The position numbers and the translations under genes are program-made. A DNA stretch of 64,000 nucleotides from Nonomuraea cavernae (GTDB lineage: Bacteria; Actinomycetota; Actinomycetes; Streptosporangiales; Streptosporangiaceae): positions 295,068 to 359,067 of the forward strand of contig NZ_BMNH01000004.1 in assembly GCF_014646355.1 (NCBI RefSeq). Direction: 5' to 3'. Shown piece by piece: positions 36,676-45,737 of this stretch. The stretch's first letter is position 1, and every line of letters begins with the position of its first letter. Under the pieces are notes generated by a model that saw only the letters and a program-made list of their open reading frames with translations, searched no databases and had not been told where the DNA came from.

Positions 36676-36837
36676 CAGCGGCTCCTCCACCGTCGCAGGC
36701 AGGCGATCATGATCAGCATAAGGGCCCCTGTGGCTCAACGACCTTCAACCGCCGGGCCGCCTTCGAGAAGGCGGTCGGTCACAGTCGCGGCGTTCCGCAC
36801 GACCTACCGAGGGGACGTGAGCGAATGAGGGGGCGGC

Positions 36838-37042
36838 ATGGCGGCAGGGGGCGGATCGCGCTGGCGGGTGGTCGTGGTGGGCATGGGCGGCCTGGCGCTC
36901 ATACTTCCTGGACGACGCCCACCGGGTCGGCCTGCTCCGGGAGGTGGGCGCGGTGTACCAGTTTCGCCACGCCAAGCTTCAGGACCGCCTCGCCCGGGCT
37001 CACGAGGCGGACCCCGGCGAGCCCCGTCAGTCGGCCAGGTAG
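36838..37042 (+). pseudogene. Decayed gene: C-terminus of a large membrane NTPase-type protein
   Basis: From ATG 36838 the peptide shows a membrane-like segment (RWRVVVVGMGGLALI). Then, about 36905, the coding signal moves to another frame, FLDDAHRVGLLREVGAVYQF, followed by RHAKLQDRLARAHE to a stop at 37040-37042. The second part closely resembles the very C-terminus of large NACHT/STAND membrane proteins common in streptomycetes. Most of the original gene is absent and the pieces are out of frame. The end overlaps the convergent secreted-protein gene by 16 bp. Confidence 0.45.
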
Positions 37043-37704
37043 TCGATCGAGCGGACCTCGTAACCGCGCACGGCCGAGCCCTTGAGCCGCATGAACATGG
37101 CCCCGCCCTCGTAGGAGTAGGCGCAGCCGTAGCCCGTCTTCTCCTTGGTGCAGCCCTGGAAGAAGTAGGGCACGCCCCTGGGGTCGAACCGCACGCGGAA
37201 GAGGGTGGTGACCGCGGGCTTGGCCGCCACTTCGAGGCCAAGGTTCCGGTCGCCCTTCTGCCACGCCCTGAACAGGTGCCCGGCGGCGGTGGACGGCCTG
37301 GTCACGTGCCGCGACTGGTAGACCCTGGTCACCTTCGAGCCGGAGACGACCAGGAGCAGGCCGTTGTGCCCGCCCGGCACGCGCACGCTGGTGTGCGTGA
37401 ACCTGCAGGCGTTGCCGGCGCAGCCCGCGAACACGTCGGGGGTCCGGTAGACGTAGGCGAAGATCGACCTGACCGCCGAGGGGGTGGCGACCCGGGCCGC
37501 CGCCGCGCGGTCGCGCGCGTTCCAGGCGCGGAACAAGGCATTGGACACCTTCGCCGGTGAAGCTGTCTTCGCGGGCGACACCGTCGTCGCCGGAGTGGAC
37601 GTCCCCGCCCGGGCAGCCGCGTTCGCGGCCGCCGGGAAGGACGTGATCAGAAGCGCGGCGACCGCGGTCGTCGCGGTCGCACCGGGCACCCATCGTCGTG
37701 ACAT
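37027..37704 (-). CDS. Secreted protein of unknown function
   Basis: 225 residues with a signal peptide (ATTAVAALLITSFPAAANA). The mature part contains two related halves: SNALFRAWNARDRAAAARVA...VFAGCAGNACRF and AGHLFRAWQKGDRNLGLEVA...FFQGCTKEKTGYGC. Each begins with an LFRAW helix followed by a beta segment with paired Cys, so it looks like an internal duplication with a disulfide per half. ATG 37704 is chosen by the signal peptide; an upstream extension would be encoded by tandem repeats. No family name recognised. Confidence 0.75.
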   Translation of the reverse strand: MSRRWVPGATATTAVAALLITSFPAAANAAARAGTSTPATTVSPAKTASPAKVSNALFRAWNARDRAAAARVATPSAVRSIFAYVYRTPDVFAGCAGNACRFTHTSVRVPGGHNGLLLVVSGSKVTRVYQSRHVTRPSTAAGHLFRAWQKGDRNLGLEVAAKPAVTTLFRVRFDPRGVPYFFQGCTKEKTGYGCAYSYEGGAMFMRLKGSAVRGYEVRSIDYLAD

Positions 37705-37764
37705 GCCCGGAACGATAGTGACATCGGCTTGCACCCGGATTGCCGCCCGCTTGTGCGGCCGGGC

Positions 37765-37844
37765 CCCCGCACCGGACCACGCCCGCACCGGACCACGCCC
37801 GCACCGGATCGCGCCCGCACCGGATCGCGCCCGCACCGGGCCCG
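37765..37844. repeat. 16-bp tandem repeat upstream of the secreted-protein gene
   Basis: Five units of 16 bp: two end CGGACCAC and two end CGGATCGC, all starting (G/C)CCCGCAC, and the last is degenerate. The period is not a multiple of three, arguing against a coding role. It lies 60 bp upstream of the secreted-protein start and 40 bp before a small ORF on the other strand, so it could be a multi-site regulatory target or a slippage product. Confidence 0.65.
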
Positions 37845-37884
37845 TGACGTTCCCGTGACGGCAAGGCTGGAGAAAGCGTCCTTT

Positions 37885-37980
37885 ATGGAGATCCAGAACG
37901 TCCATTCCGGGCCACATGTCGACCATGGGTCGGGCAAAACGTTGATCATCTTCAACGGCTCAAGTACGTTCAGGGGGTAG
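37885..37980 (+). CDS. 31-residue small ORF, unknown
   Basis: Starts MEIQNVHSGPHVDHG and ends NGSSTFRG. ATG 37885 has GGAGAAAG eight bases upstream. Composition is unlike shadows in this genome (few Arg/Ala/Pro, with Ile, Asn, His and Phe) and its GC content is lower than the surroundings. It is flanked by the 16-bp repeat and by the acyl-CoA-dehydrogenase-like operon, which begins 128 bp later. It may be a peptide (leader, bacteriocin-like or signalling) or the tail of a lost gene. The 404-bp gap 37705-38108 contains nothing else I can identify. Confidence 0.4.
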   Translation: MEIQNVHSGPHVDHGSGKTLIIFNGSSTFRG

Positions 37981-38108
37981 CCGGCCCCGGCCGCTCCTGG
38001 GCGGCCCGTTCTCGCGAAACGCCTCCTTTGACGTCACCGCCACGGATGCCCGTGGCCGGTTCGGCGTGCCGTGGCCGGAGGATGACGAAGATCCTTGGAG
38101 GTCACCAC

Positions 38109-39233
38109 GTGAGCACCGACCTGGACACCGTGATCGCCGACGCGATCGCCCCGTCCGCGGCCGAGACCGACCGCACCGGCGCCTTCCCGCGCGCCGGACT
38201 CGAAGCCCTGGGCAAGGCGGGGCTGCTCGGCCTGACCAGCGCCGTCGAGGTGGGCGGCGGCGGGCAGGGCCTGCGGGCGGCCGCCGAGGTCGTCACCGCG
38301 CTGGCGGCGGTCTGCGGATCCACGGCGATGATCACGCTCATGCACTACTCGGCCACCGCCGCGCTCGAGGCGCACGGCCCGGAGGAGGTGCGCCGGGCCA
38401 TCGCGGAGGGTCGTTACCTGGCGATGCTGGCGTTCTCCGAGGCCGGCTCGCGCAGTCACTTCTGGGCCCCGGTGAGCACCGCGACCGACGACGGGGGCGA
38501 GGTGCGGCTCGACGCGAGCAAGAGCTTCGTCACCGCCGCCGGCGAGGCCGACGGCTACGTCTGGTCGAGCCGGCCCCTGTCCCGGCCCGGCCCCATGACG
38601 CTGTGGCTGGTGCCACGCGACGCGGCGGGGCTGCGGGTCACCGGCTCCTTCGACGGGCTCGGGCTGCGCGCCAACGCCTCCAGCCCGATGGCGGCCGACG
38701 GCGTGCGGGTGCCCGCCGACGCCATGCTGGGGACCGACGGCGACGGGCTGGACATCGCGCTGGCCACGGTCCTGCCGACCTTCCTGGTCCTCAACGCGGC
38801 CTGCTCCGTGGGCGTCATCGAGGCGCTGACGGCCAAGGCGGGGGAGCACCTGTCCAGGACGCACCTGGCCCACCTGGGCCGGCGGCTGGCCGACCAGCCC
38901 CAGGCCAGGTCCGCCTTCGCCCGCGTCCGCACCCGCGCCGACCAGACGAGGGCGTTCCTGGACGACACCCTGACCGCCCTGGAGACGGGCCGCGAGGACG
39001 CGACGCTGCGCGTGCTCCAGGTGAAGGCGGTGGCGGCGGAGGCGGCGGCCGCGATCGGCGACGACGTCATGCGCCTGTGCGGCGGGTCGGCGCTGCGGCG
39101 CGACCTCGGCATCGAACGCCACTTCCGCGACGCGCTCGCCGCCCGGGTCATGGCGCCCACCACCGAGGCGCTGGAGGACTTCGTGGGCCGGGTCTCCCTC
39201 GGCCTGCCGCTGTTCGACGGGCCGGCGTCATGA
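38109..39233 (+). CDS. Acyl-CoA dehydrogenase-like flavoprotein (SfnB/DszC-related group)
   Basis: 374 residues with the ACAD fold: helical N-terminal domain, middle beta domain (LAMLAFSEAGSRSHFWAP) and C-terminal helices (VMRLCGGSALRRDLGIERHFRDALAARVMAP). The usual catalytic Glu region is not evident, and GGSALRRDLGIERHFRD matches the flavin-monooxygenase-like ACAD branch that oxidises sulfur or nitrogen compounds. GTG 38109 with GGAGG six bases upstream. First gene of a three-gene operon; the stop overlaps the next start (ATGA). Activity is inferred to be sulfur-related from neighbours. Confidence 0.75.
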   Translation: MSTDLDTVIADAIAPSAAETDRTGAFPRAGLEALGKAGLLGLTSAVEVGGGGQGLRAAAEVVTALAAVCGSTAMITLMHYSATAALEAHGPEEVRRAIAEGRYLAMLAFSEAGSRSHFWAPVSTATDDGGEVRLDASKSFVTAAGEADGYVWSSRPLSRPGPMTLWLVPRDAAGLRVTGSFDGLGLRANASSPMAADGVRVPADAMLGTDGDGLDIALATVLPTFLVLNAACSVGVIEALTAKAGEHLSRTHLAHLGRRLADQPQARSAFARVRTRADQTRAFLDDTLTALETGREDATLRVLQVKAVAAEAAAAIGDDVMRLCGGSALRRDLGIERHFRDALAARVMAPTTEALEDFVGRVSLGLPLFDGPAS

Positions 39234-40069
39234 CGCTGCTGATGGGGGCGGTCGCCTACGACGCCAAGGTGGTGCCGATCTGGTCGGGGTTCCGCTCCTG
39301 GTTCCTGCGCCACGGGCTGCCGTTCGACTTCGTGCTCTACTCGACCTACGAGCGGCAGGTCGAGGACCTGATCGCGGGCCGCATCCACGCCGCGTGGAAC
39401 TCACCGCTGGCCTGGATCCGCGCCCAGCGGCTGGCCGCCGCCCAGGGCCGCTCGGTCCGCCCGCTGGTGATGCGCGACACCGACCGCGACCTGCGCTCGG
39501 TCGTCGTCGTACGGTCCGACTCCGGCATCCTCTCGGTGGACGACCTCAAGGGGCGGACGGTGGGCACGGGCGCCGTCGACTCGCCGCAGGCCACGCTCCT
39601 GCCGCTGCACCACCTGCGGAGCCTGGGCGGAGAGTTCGACGTGCGGCGCTTCGAGGTGGGGGTGGGCCTGCACGGCGACCACATCGGCGGCGAGCGTGAG
39701 GCCGCCCGGGCACTGCTGTCCGGCGACGTGGCCGCGGCCTGCCTGCTCGACGCCGACCACCTGCTCTTCAGCCGCGAGGGCACTCTGCCCGCCGGGTCCA
39801 CCCGGATCCTCACGACCACCGAGCCGTACGACCACTGCAACATGACGGTCGTCGACACGGCGCCGGAGGAGCCGGTGCGCCGGTTCGGCGCGCTGCTGGG
39901 CGGCATGTCCTACGCCGATCCCGAGGTGCGGCCCCTGCTCGACCTGGAGGGGCTCACCGCCTGGGTGGCGGGCCGCACGACCGGCTACGGCGAGCTGGAG
40001 GCGGCCGTCGACGGGTGCGGCTTCTACGACCGGGCCGGCCGGATCACCGCGGACGGCTATCGGCCGTGA
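39230..40069 (+). CDS. PhnD-like substrate-binding fold protein without signal peptide
   Basis: 279 residues of type II periplasmic-binding fold like phosphonate/phosphite-binding PhnD: YERQVEDLIAGRIHAAWNSPLAW, DLKGRTVGTGAVDSPQATLLPL and VAAACLLDADHLL. It begins directly with MTLLMGAVAYDAK and has neither lipobox nor signal peptide, so it is cytoplasmic and cannot serve an importer. It may bind a small substrate for the flanking oxidases or act as an enzyme-like subunit. Coupled at both ends by 4-bp overlaps, implying a complex or ordered pathway. Confidence 0.75.
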   Translation: MTLLMGAVAYDAKVVPIWSGFRSWFLRHGLPFDFVLYSTYERQVEDLIAGRIHAAWNSPLAWIRAQRLAAAQGRSVRPLVMRDTDRDLRSVVVVRSDSGILSVDDLKGRTVGTGAVDSPQATLLPLHHLRSLGGEFDVRRFEVGVGLHGDHIGGEREAARALLSGDVAAACLLDADHLLFSREGTLPAGSTRILTTTEPYDHCNMTVVDTAPEEPVRRFGALLGGMSYADPEVRPLLDLEGLTAWVAGRTTGYGELEAAVDGCGFYDRAGRITADGYRP

Positions 40070-41272
40070 CGGACCCGGTCGCCGACCTGCGGGAGCTCGG
40101 GTTCGATCAGGGCGCGCACCTCATCGTGCGGCGGGAGCTGGCCCGACTGCCGGTGGGCGGCCGGCTGCGTGTCGCGGGCACGCACGAGGCTCTCTTCGTG
40201 CATCTGGCCGCCTGGTGCCGGAACGAGGGCCACGCGTGCGGGCCGGTCACCGGAGGCGGTGACGAGGACGGGGCGCGGGCGTGGGTGGTGCGCGGCCGGG
40301 CCGGTCACGACCGGTGGGCCGGCGCCGAACGGGCCGGCGGGTCGTCGCCCGCCCGCGTGGTGTCCCGGCCACCGTCCCACTGGGGCCTGGCGGCCCGCGG
40401 CGCCCTGGTCGAGTCGGGCGGCCCCGAGACGCCGTTCGACTTCGACCGCAAGGAGACCGTCTGGGCCGAGCTGGCGCCCCGGCTGTACGCGCAGGCGGCG
40501 GCGCGGCAGTGGGACCCGGAGGCGGCGGTGGCCTGGGACACCCCGTTCGAGCTGCCCGCCGAGATCGAGGCGGCGGTCGTCCAGGTGATGACCTACCTGG
40601 TGGAGAACGAGCAGGCGGCCCTGGTCGTGCCGGCCCGGCTGCTGGCCCGGGTGCATCCGCATTTCCGCGAGGTGACCCAATTGCTGGCCGTGCAGGCGGC
40701 GGACGAGGCGCGGCACGTCGAGGTGTTCACCCGCCGGGCGACGCTGAAGGGCGACGACCTGGGCACCTCCTCGGCCGGCGGTCGCGCCTCCCTGATGTCG
40801 CTGCTGGCCGAGCCCGACTTCTCCCTCGCCTCGTTCCTGCTGTCGGTGCTGGGCGAGGGCAGCTTCCTCAACCTGCTGTCCTTCCTGGACCGGCACGCCC
40901 CCGACCCGGTGACCCGGCGGGTCGTCGCGCTGGCGCACCAGGACGAGGCCCGGCACGTGGCGTTCGGCATGGCCCACCTGGAGGAGCAGGCCCGGGCGCG
41001 ACCCGCTGTTCCGGGGCCGGCTCAGGACCGCGATCGAACGCCGGCACGACGCGCTGGCCGACACGGCGGGCATCAACGAGGACGTGCTCGACGCCCTGAC
41101 CGTGCTGGCCGCGGGGGAGTGGAGCCCGGCCGCGATCGCCCGGGGGCACGCGGCGGTGCTGCGGCTGCAGGAGGAGATGTTCGAGGGGCGCCGGAACCGG
41201 CTGGTCCGCCTCGGGTTCCCCGCTGACGAGGCGGTCGAGCTGTCCCGCTTGCACACCCGTAATTTCATGTGA
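40066..41272 (+). pseudogene. TusA-like / ferritin-like di-iron fusion, frameshifted
   Basis: Residues 1-70 resemble a TusA/SirA module (LIVRRELARLPVGGRLRVAG, then LAAWCRNEGHACG) without the CPxP motif. A ferritin-like four-helix domain follows, with two EARH pairs (QAADEARHVEVF and HQDEARHVAFGM) and an earlier Glu (LVENEQAAL) to hold a di-iron site. At about 40996-41000 the coding signal moves to another frame, from EEQARA to RDPLFRGRLRTAIERRHD, and runs to the stop at 41270-41272. This needs one extra or two missing bases. Before and after are both clearly coding, so it is a recent frameshift, a sequencing error or recoding. Confidence 0.7.
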
Positions 41273-41405
41273 GTGCTTCACCGGATATCACCCCATACGC
41301 CGATATGTCGCCCTTTACAAGATCTTGTCAAGTAATAAAAGCAGTGTTACCTCTTGCGGGGACGCGTGTAATTTCGCGCGTCCTCCGCGTGCATGGAGGG
41401 GAACA

Positions 41406-44303
41406 TTGTCCACCAGACCCTGGTTACGCAGCACCGTCGTCATCGCCGTCACCGCCCTGGTCCTCCCCGTCGCCGGGGCCGCCCGGGGCGAACCCGGCGG
41501 GACGGCGTCCGTGGTCCACGACTTCCAGGCCGAGGAGCACGGCAAGCCCGATCTCGACAACCGGCGCGGCAGCGTCCCGCCGCCCGTCGGAGCCAACGCG
41601 CGGACCGCCGGACCGGCGGCCGAGATCCGCTGGAACACGCTCGGCACGCCGGCCGTCGTCACCGGCGCCGAACCTCTCGCCGAGGGCCTGGCCGCCGACC
41701 CCGAGCAGGCCGCCCGGGCGTACCTCAAGGACAACGAGCGGCTCTTCGGCCTGTCCGCCGCCTCGGTCGACGCCCTGGAGAAGGTCGCGGTCAACCCCAT
41801 CGGCGCGGGTCACGCCGTACTGCTGCGCCAGCGCTTCGGCGACCTGCCGGCCGGTGTGGACGGGCTCGTCTCGGTCGGCGTGGCCGAGGGGAAGGTCAGG
41901 CACGTCACCTCCTCGCTCTCGCGCGACACGGCCGCGCCTCCGGCCGCCACGATCACCGGGCAGCGGGCACTGGAGATCGCCGCCCGTGACGGCGGGATCG
42001 ACCTGGCCACCGCGCTCACCAAGCAGGCCACCGCGGTGGCGGTGCCCGCGCCGGACGGCGTGCACAGCGCGTACCAGGTCGTCCTGATCGGCGGCGACCA
42101 GGGCGAGCCCGCCGCCTACACCACCCACGTCGACGCGGTCAGCGGCGAGATCCTGGTGCGCGAGAACCTGGTCGACCACCTCGACCCCGACCACCCGCAG
42201 TGGGCGGCCTTCCCGGCGAACCCGCCGGCCGACTACTCCTCCACCGACACCCGTCAGACCTGGTGCTTCGTCGCCGGCCCGGGCTGCGACCTCGTGGTCG
42301 GCGGCGACCCGGCGACCGGCCGGGCGTGGGACGTCGACCACGCCACGCAGACGCCGAGCAACACCAGCCTCGGCAACGCGGCACGCACCTTCGAGAACCG
42401 GGCGAGCGGCGACCCGTTCACGGTCGGCACCCGCGGCAACGTGGCGACGCCGAGCCGCGAGTACGTCTACCCGTGGCAGAACACCTGGCACCAGGCGAAG
42501 TGCAACCCCGCGGTGTTCGACCAGCCGGGCGAGAACGACCTCGAGGCCTCGATCTCCAACCTGCACTCCATGCACAACCGGATGCACGACTGGTCCTATC
42601 GGCTCGGCTTCACCGAGACCGCGTGGAACATGCAGGCCGACAACGGCGACCGCGGCGGGCTCGGCAACGATCCCGAGCAGGGCAACGCCCAGGCGGGCGC
42701 CCGCGTCCTGTCCGTCCGTGACAACGCCAACCAGATCACCGGCCCCGACGGCGTCGCGCCGATCACCAACATGTACCTGTGGCAGCCGATCGCCGGCTCG
42801 TTCTACTCGCCGTGCACGGACGGCGACTACGACATGTCGGTCATCGGCCACGAGTACACGCACGCGATCTCCGGGCGCATGATCGGCGGCCCGAACGCCG
42901 GATGGAGCGGCGCGCAGGCCGGCGCGATGAACGAGAGCAACTCCGACCTGGTCGCCATGGAGTACCTGTTCGAGTACGGCTTCCGTCCCGCCGGTCTCAC
43001 CCCGTACGTCACCGGCGGATACGTCACCGGCGACCCCGGCCGGGGGATCCGCAACTACGACATGTCCAAGTCGCCGCTCAACTACAGCGACATCGCCTAC
43101 GACCTCGTCGGCCAGCAGGTCCACGCCGACGGCGAGATCTGGTCGGCCACCCAGTTCGACGTGCGGGCGGGCTTTGTCAAGAGGTACGGCACCGGCACCG
43201 CCAAGCAGCAGCGCGCCTGCGCGGACGGCCAGAAGCCGGTCGCCGAGTGCCCGGGCAACCGGCGCTGGGCACAGCTCTCCTTCGACGCCCTGCTGCTGAT
43301 GGCCTCGGGCGCGGTCAGCTACGTCGACCACCGCGACGCGCTGCTCGCGGCCGACACGATCCGGTTCGGCGGCAAGAACCACGACATCATGTGGCGCGCG
43401 TTCGCCGAGCACGGCCTCGGCCGGGACGCGGCCAGCAACGGCCCGAACGACCCCGACCCGACGCCGAGCTTCGTCAACCCGGCCGGCAAGAACGGCTCCC
43501 TGCAGCTCAAGCCGCTGGGCGAGGCCAAGGGCGCCGCGCTGCGCCTCTACGTGGGCGACTACGAGGGACGCGTGGTCCCGGTCGCCGACACCGATCCCGC
43601 CACCGAGCTCGGCGACACCGTGGAGATGACGCCCGGCGTCTACGACTTCGTGGTCACCGGCGACGGGTTCGGGCACACGCGGCTGAAGTTCGTCGTGGTG
43701 GGCGGGGTCAAGCTGCCCCTTCCGCTGCCGCTGTCCCGCAACCACGCCTCGGCCACGGCCGGCGCCACGGCGGCGGGCGACGGCGTCAACCACGCCAAGC
43801 TGATCGACGAGACCGAGGCCACCAACTGGGCCTCGCTCACCGGCGCCCCCGCCGGCAAGGCGGTCACCGTGGACCTGGCCGGCGACGGCCCCGTCACCGT
43901 CCGCCGCGTCCAGGTGAGCGCCATGCTCAGACCCAACGTCGGCGACCCGGCCGACCCCGGCGGGCAGAACCGCTTCAGCGCGCTGCGCTCCTTCGAGGTG
44001 CTCGCCTGCAAGCAGGACTGCGCCACCCCGGCCAGCTTCACGAAGATCTACACCAGTCCGGCGGACGCGTTCGACGCCACGCTGCCCCGGCCCAGGGGAG
44101 CGGACCTGCTGATCAAGTCGTTCCGCGTCCCCCCGACCACCGCCACCCACCTGATGCTCCGCACGGTCACCAGCCAGTGCACCGGCAATCCGCGCTACGC
44201 CGGTGAACAGGACGAGGACCCCAACTCGGCGACCGACTGCGCCACCGCCAGCCCGCTCCGCGACCAGATCCGGGCGGCGGAGTTCCAGGCGTTCTCGCAC
44301 TGA
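41406..44303 (+). CDS. Secreted M36 (fungalysin-type) zinc metallopeptidase
   Basis: 965 residues. A signal peptide (STVVIAVTALVLPVAGAARG) precedes an FTP-type propeptide (to about 290) and the catalytic domain, with HEYTH at 482-486 and the third Zn ligand in NESNSDLVAMEY. The C-terminal part includes a carbohydrate-binding or discoidin-like module (VTVDLAGDGPVTVRRVQVSAM). TTG 41406 chosen because GGAGGGG lies directly upstream and the signal peptide begins there. An extracellular endopeptidase self-activated by removing its propeptide. A strong terminator follows. Confidence 0.9.
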   Translation: MSTRPWLRSTVVIAVTALVLPVAGAARGEPGGTASVVHDFQAEEHGKPDLDNRRGSVPPPVGANARTAGPAAEIRWNTLGTPAVVTGAEPLAEGLAADPEQAARAYLKDNERLFGLSAASVDALEKVAVNPIGAGHAVLLRQRFGDLPAGVDGLVSVGVAEGKVRHVTSSLSRDTAAPPAATITGQRALEIAARDGGIDLATALTKQATAVAVPAPDGVHSAYQVVLIGGDQGEPAAYTTHVDAVSGEILVRENLVDHLDPDHPQWAAFPANPPADYSSTDTRQTWCFVAGPGCDLVVGGDPATGRAWDVDHATQTPSNTSLGNAARTFENRASGDPFTVGTRGNVATPSREYVYPWQNTWHQAKCNPAVFDQPGENDLEASISNLHSMHNRMHDWSYRLGFTETAWNMQADNGDRGGLGNDPEQGNAQAGARVLSVRDNANQITGPDGVAPITNMYLWQPIAGSFYSPCTDGDYDMSVIGHEYTHAISGRMIGGPNAGWSGAQAGAMNESNSDLVAMEYLFEYGFRPAGLTPYVTGGYVTGDPGRGIRNYDMSKSPLNYSDIAYDLVGQQVHADGEIWSATQFDVRAGFVKRYGTGTAKQQRACADGQKPVAECPGNRRWAQLSFDALLLMASGAVSYVDHRDALLAADTIRFGGKNHDIMWRAFAEHGLGRDAASNGPNDPDPTPSFVNPAGKNGSLQLKPLGEAKGAALRLYVGDYEGRVVPVADTDPATELGDTVEMTPGVYDFVVTGDGFGHTRLKFVVVGGVKLPLPLPLSRNHASATAGATAAGDGVNHAKLIDETEATNWASLTGAPAGKAVTVDLAGDGPVTVRRVQVSAMLRPNVGDPADPGGQNRFSALRSFEVLACKQDCATPASFTKIYTSPADAFDATLPRPRGADLLIKSFRVPPTTATHLMLRTVTSQCTGNPRYAGEQDEDPNSATDCATASPLRDQIRAAEFQAFSH

Positions 44304-44316
44304 GACTCGGTTCCGG

Positions 44317-44349
44317 CACGGCTCGCGTCCCCTCCGGGCGCGAGCCGTG
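44317..44349. terminator. Terminator after the M36 peptidase
   Basis: CACGGCTCGCG (44317-44327) and its exact complement CGCGAGCCGTG (44339-44349) form an 11-bp stem with an 11-base loop, 13 bp after the peptidase stop. It also faces the end of the convergent cyclase-like gene. Confidence 0.8.
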
Positions 44350-44379
44350 GCGAGGCGGGCGCGCGGCCCGGCCGGCGGG

Positions 44380-45684
44380 TCAACTCTGACGGCGCTGCAT
44401 GACCGTCTGGATCACCAGGAGCACCCCGGGCACGAGCAGTCCGAGTGCCAGGTCCTTCGCGTCGATGAGTTCGAGCAGGAGCCCGGTGCCGCCCGCCAGC
44501 CCGGAGGCGACGAGCACGACCCAGGCCCAGTGCCTGCGCGCCCAGCGAATCGGATGGAGCCGGGGCCGTCGTGCCAGCAGCGGCCGGGCGATCTTCTCGA
44601 ACGACGCCTCCCGCCAGGCCGCCTGACGGACGACGACGGCGCCTTCCAGCCAGACGACCTGATCTCCGGGACGCGCGAGCCGGATCTCGCGGGTCGCCGC
44701 CAGCAGCTCCACGCAGGGCCAGACGCCCCACAGGGTGAGATTCATGTCGTGGCTGTTGGGCCAGGAGCCGTCGTCGCACTGCTTGGCGACGATGGTGTTG
44801 ACCGCTTCGGCCAGGCGGTCGGCCACGGCCGGTTCCTGAGCGCGAGGGTGCCGCAGGAGGGCGGTGGCGGCGACGGGTAAGGCGTAGTGCATGAGGGGAG
44901 GAGGCCGCCAGATCTCGCTCCCATCGGAGGTCTTCAGGAAGACCTTGGTCGTCTCCACCCTGTTGCGCACCTCGTCCAGGGAGGTGGTGTCGATGTGCTC
45001 GGCCAGCCAGTCGAACCTTCGCGCCAGATGTTCGTCACGGGGGTCGAATCCGGCTTTCAGCAGCGTGGTCAGCGCCATCGCGGTGTGCGCGACCCGCGGA
45101 GCGGCATTCCCCGGTTCGGCGCCCCAGGCGGTGGGGAACAGACGCTGGTCGAGGAGCCACTCGACGCCGGCCTCGATCGCCGGATCGTGGGGAGCCGCCT
45201 CCACCAGGGCTCTGATGGCCAGGCAGGTGAGCCAGGTCCGGGGCGGGCAGCCGAGGAAGGATCCCCATCCGCCTGACGTGTCGTGGTTCTGGCGTAGCCA
45301 CTCCACGGCGCGTGCCAGATCGGGGGAACCCGGGTGGAGGGAGCACCGGAGGGTCGCCAGGCAGCGGACCACCCAGGCCGTCGCCTCGACCACCGGCTTC
45401 TCGCCGCTGGTGTTGGTCCACCAGCCGCCGTCGATGCGGAGGTCGTCGCTCTTGAGCTGTCTCGCCTTGAGGAAGGTGAGCGCGTCGGCCAGGCGGTGGG
45501 GGCGTTCGCCCGCCGCGTGAAAGGCCAGCAGGGCCACCGCTGTGGCGGTCGCGCCGGGTGGCGGTCTTTCCAGCATGTGGTACCACCCGCCGCCTCCGGT
45601 TGGATTGTCACTGTAAGTCCGGCGCAGCAGGGTGATCGATCGGTGCAGCGCACCATCCACTTGATTTAGATCGATCTCGGACAT
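44380..45684 (-). CDS. Terpene-cyclase/prenyltransferase-like alpha/alpha toroid protein with C-terminal membrane anchor
   Basis: 434 residues. Residues 1-350 carry squalene-cyclase-type repeats (GGWYHMLERPPPGATATAVALL, GGWWTNTSG, SGGWGSFLG, DGSWPNS), i.e. repeated G-G-W/G-S-W turns between helix pairs. No DxDD protonation motif of class II cyclases is seen, so it may bind rather than cyclise. Two transmembrane helices end the protein (HWAWVVLVASGLAGG and LGLLVPGVLLVIQTVM). ATG 45684, divergent by 53 bp from the HIT gene, hinting at shared control. Function unknown. Confidence 0.75.
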   Translation of the reverse strand: MSEIDLNQVDGALHRSITLLRRTYSDNPTGGGGWYHMLERPPPGATATAVALLAFHAAGERPHRLADALTFLKARQLKSDDLRIDGGWWTNTSGEKPVVEATAWVVRCLATLRCSLHPGSPDLARAVEWLRQNHDTSGGWGSFLGCPPRTWLTCLAIRALVEAAPHDPAIEAGVEWLLDQRLFPTAWGAEPGNAAPRVAHTAMALTTLLKAGFDPRDEHLARRFDWLAEHIDTTSLDEVRNRVETTKVFLKTSDGSEIWRPPPLMHYALPVAATALLRHPRAQEPAVADRLAEAVNTIVAKQCDDGSWPNSHDMNLTLWGVWPCVELLAATREIRLARPGDQVVWLEGAVVVRQAAWREASFEKIARPLLARRPRLHPIRWARRHWAWVVLVASGLAGGTGLLLELIDAKDLALGLLVPGVLLVIQTVMQRRQS

Positions 45685-45737
45685 CTAGCCCTTTCGGTGC
45701 GGGGCTCCAGCGGATCTCGCGTATATCGTACCTATTA

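Noticed and set aside
41424..44300. 958-codon open frame on the minus strand
   Set aside because: Exactly opposite the M36 peptidase and with no recognisable motifs; a shadow.
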